Source of the DNA: Eutrigla gurnardus
Taxonomy: Eukaryota > Chordata > Actinopteri > Perciformes > Triglidae
Direction of reading: 5' to 3'
NCBI GenBank assembly: GCA_963514095.1
Contig: OY741264.1
Span: forward strand, 31,155,598 to 31,219,597
DNA length: 64,000 bases
Below are positions 63,164 through 64,000 of the stretch, piece by piece (the stretch's first letter is position 1; each line of letters starts with the position of its first letter). A program made the position numbers and the translations under genes. The notes beneath the pieces are model-generated. The model saw only the letters and a program-made list of their open reading frames with translations, was not told the origin of the DNA and made no database searches.

Positions 63164-64000
63164 GTAACGACATGTGTTTGATTTGAGTTTTTTTTCAGTT
63201 TGCTTTGTCCCTCCAGATGTAAATCGTTGCATCACATCTCATATCTGGGACTAGGAGGAAGTAAATCTGTAATGGCATTTGTTAAAAAAAAACACATTTA
63301 CAAGTTGTACTGTGTCAGTCACACAGCCATATGTACCACAAAAAAATGGAGCCGAGAGAGGGTGGAAAAATTCAGAGAAAAAAAATTCAAATTTACGAGT
63401 TTATAAAGTCGCAGATTTGCTACTTTATTACGATGCTAACAACCGGCATCTATGCTTAATACATCACAACGTGATGTATGGCCAACGTGGCCTTGTTAAG
63501 GTCGTTAGCGTGACGGCTGTTGATGGTTATTGTCATCTTATGGGTGTTTAGTGATCGGGCAGCAACTTTTTTCCTCTGAAGATTCCCCACCCACACATTA
63601 CGTGACGTGACCATTTAGCCCACGCTGCCATCTTTAATGTATTTAATGGGAAACGGCATACAGTCAAGGAGAAGACCTCCGCTGTACTGAGTGAACCCAA
63701 CTGCACTTATATGAGAGAGGACGGATGTTATTATGTTGTTTTTTATCCACAGTGTACAAATGAACGGATGTTACTGAGAGCCGAACAGTTGGATACATTA
63801 AATGTTGCTGCCGCAAGGAATTATGGGACGGCATCATGTCCTTTTCATTTGGATGGTCCAATGGACGCTATACTAAAGGAGATAAGAAAGAAAGCTCTTA
63901 TTGTGAGGGGATTTTCTCTATACCTGATTCCCTCAGTGTAAGATTAATACATCTTATGAATAGGTTTGCATTTAATCTGAGTTATAAAGCGTCTGCTTCT

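Larger units (their letters stand above)
58155..64000 (+). other. kcnq1: kcnq1 intron 10, 5' part (runs off the window)
   Basis: Holds a palindromic hAT-like element (58256-58640), an AT tract (59780-59817), a TTA tract (61252-61280), a dispersed-repeat copy (62224-62456) and the candidate cassette exon at 63107. I looked for exon 11 (expected to encode RKSP...LLTPITHISQ-like sequence) and did not find it. Confidence 0.7.

Noticed and set aside
58155..64000. KvDMR / KCNQ1OT1-type imprinting centre in intron 10
   Set aside because: That element belongs to placental mammals; no CpG island of that kind is seen here.

Overview
This looks like nuclear DNA from a ray-finned (teleost) fish. It is AT-leaning and rich in microsatellites. 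It carries fish-type transposon remnants (hAT-like MITEs, Tc1-like and non-LTR pieces), and its one recognisable gene has an interrupted vertebrate structure. Nothing bacterial, phage-like or CRISPR-like is present. Almost all open frames between stops are chance or lie in simple repeats.

The only gene I recognise is kcnq1, encoding the voltage-gated potassium channel Kv7.1, on the + strand. Its first ten coding exons lie between 33090 and 58154. Exon borders follow GT/AG, phases agree, and most exon lengths match those I know for human KCNQ1 (91, 127, 79, 97, 141, 111 and 96 nt for exons 2-8). Joined, they give 448 codons plus one base: cytoplasmic N-terminus, S1-S6, the TIGYGD filter, and the start of the C-terminal calmodulin-binding region. 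Exons 11 onward are not found and should lie beyond 64000. A 57-nt phase-1/phase-1 segment at 63107-63163 with good splice borders is a candidate extra cassette exon.

Left part (1-33 kb): no gene is confidently identified. It holds a 931-bp hAT-like element inside an AT repeat (3173-4103), a frameshifted LINE reverse-transcriptase 3' fragment (4287-5475), a LINE 3' tail (9250-9500), an inverted-repeat element with a 473-bp hAT-like element nested in it with a perfect 8-bp target duplication (11967-13099), a CpG-rich block at about 17.35-17.79 kb, and a 42-bp minisatellite (30971-31555). Several exon-like segments on the - strand (1.6, 5.5, 8.7 and 10.0 kb) plus the CpG-rich block could be an unrecognised gene divergent from kcnq1; this is inference.

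Right part (33-64 kb): kcnq1 introns with inserted repeats. Intron 1 has a 12-bp minisatellite and two TG tracts. Intron 2 has a 101-bp CA tract ending 54 bases before exon 3. Intron 4 is almost entirely a Tc1-like remnant. Intron 7 holds a 358-bp hAT-like MITE with target duplication. Intron 10 holds a BED/hAT-like palindromic element and AT repeats.
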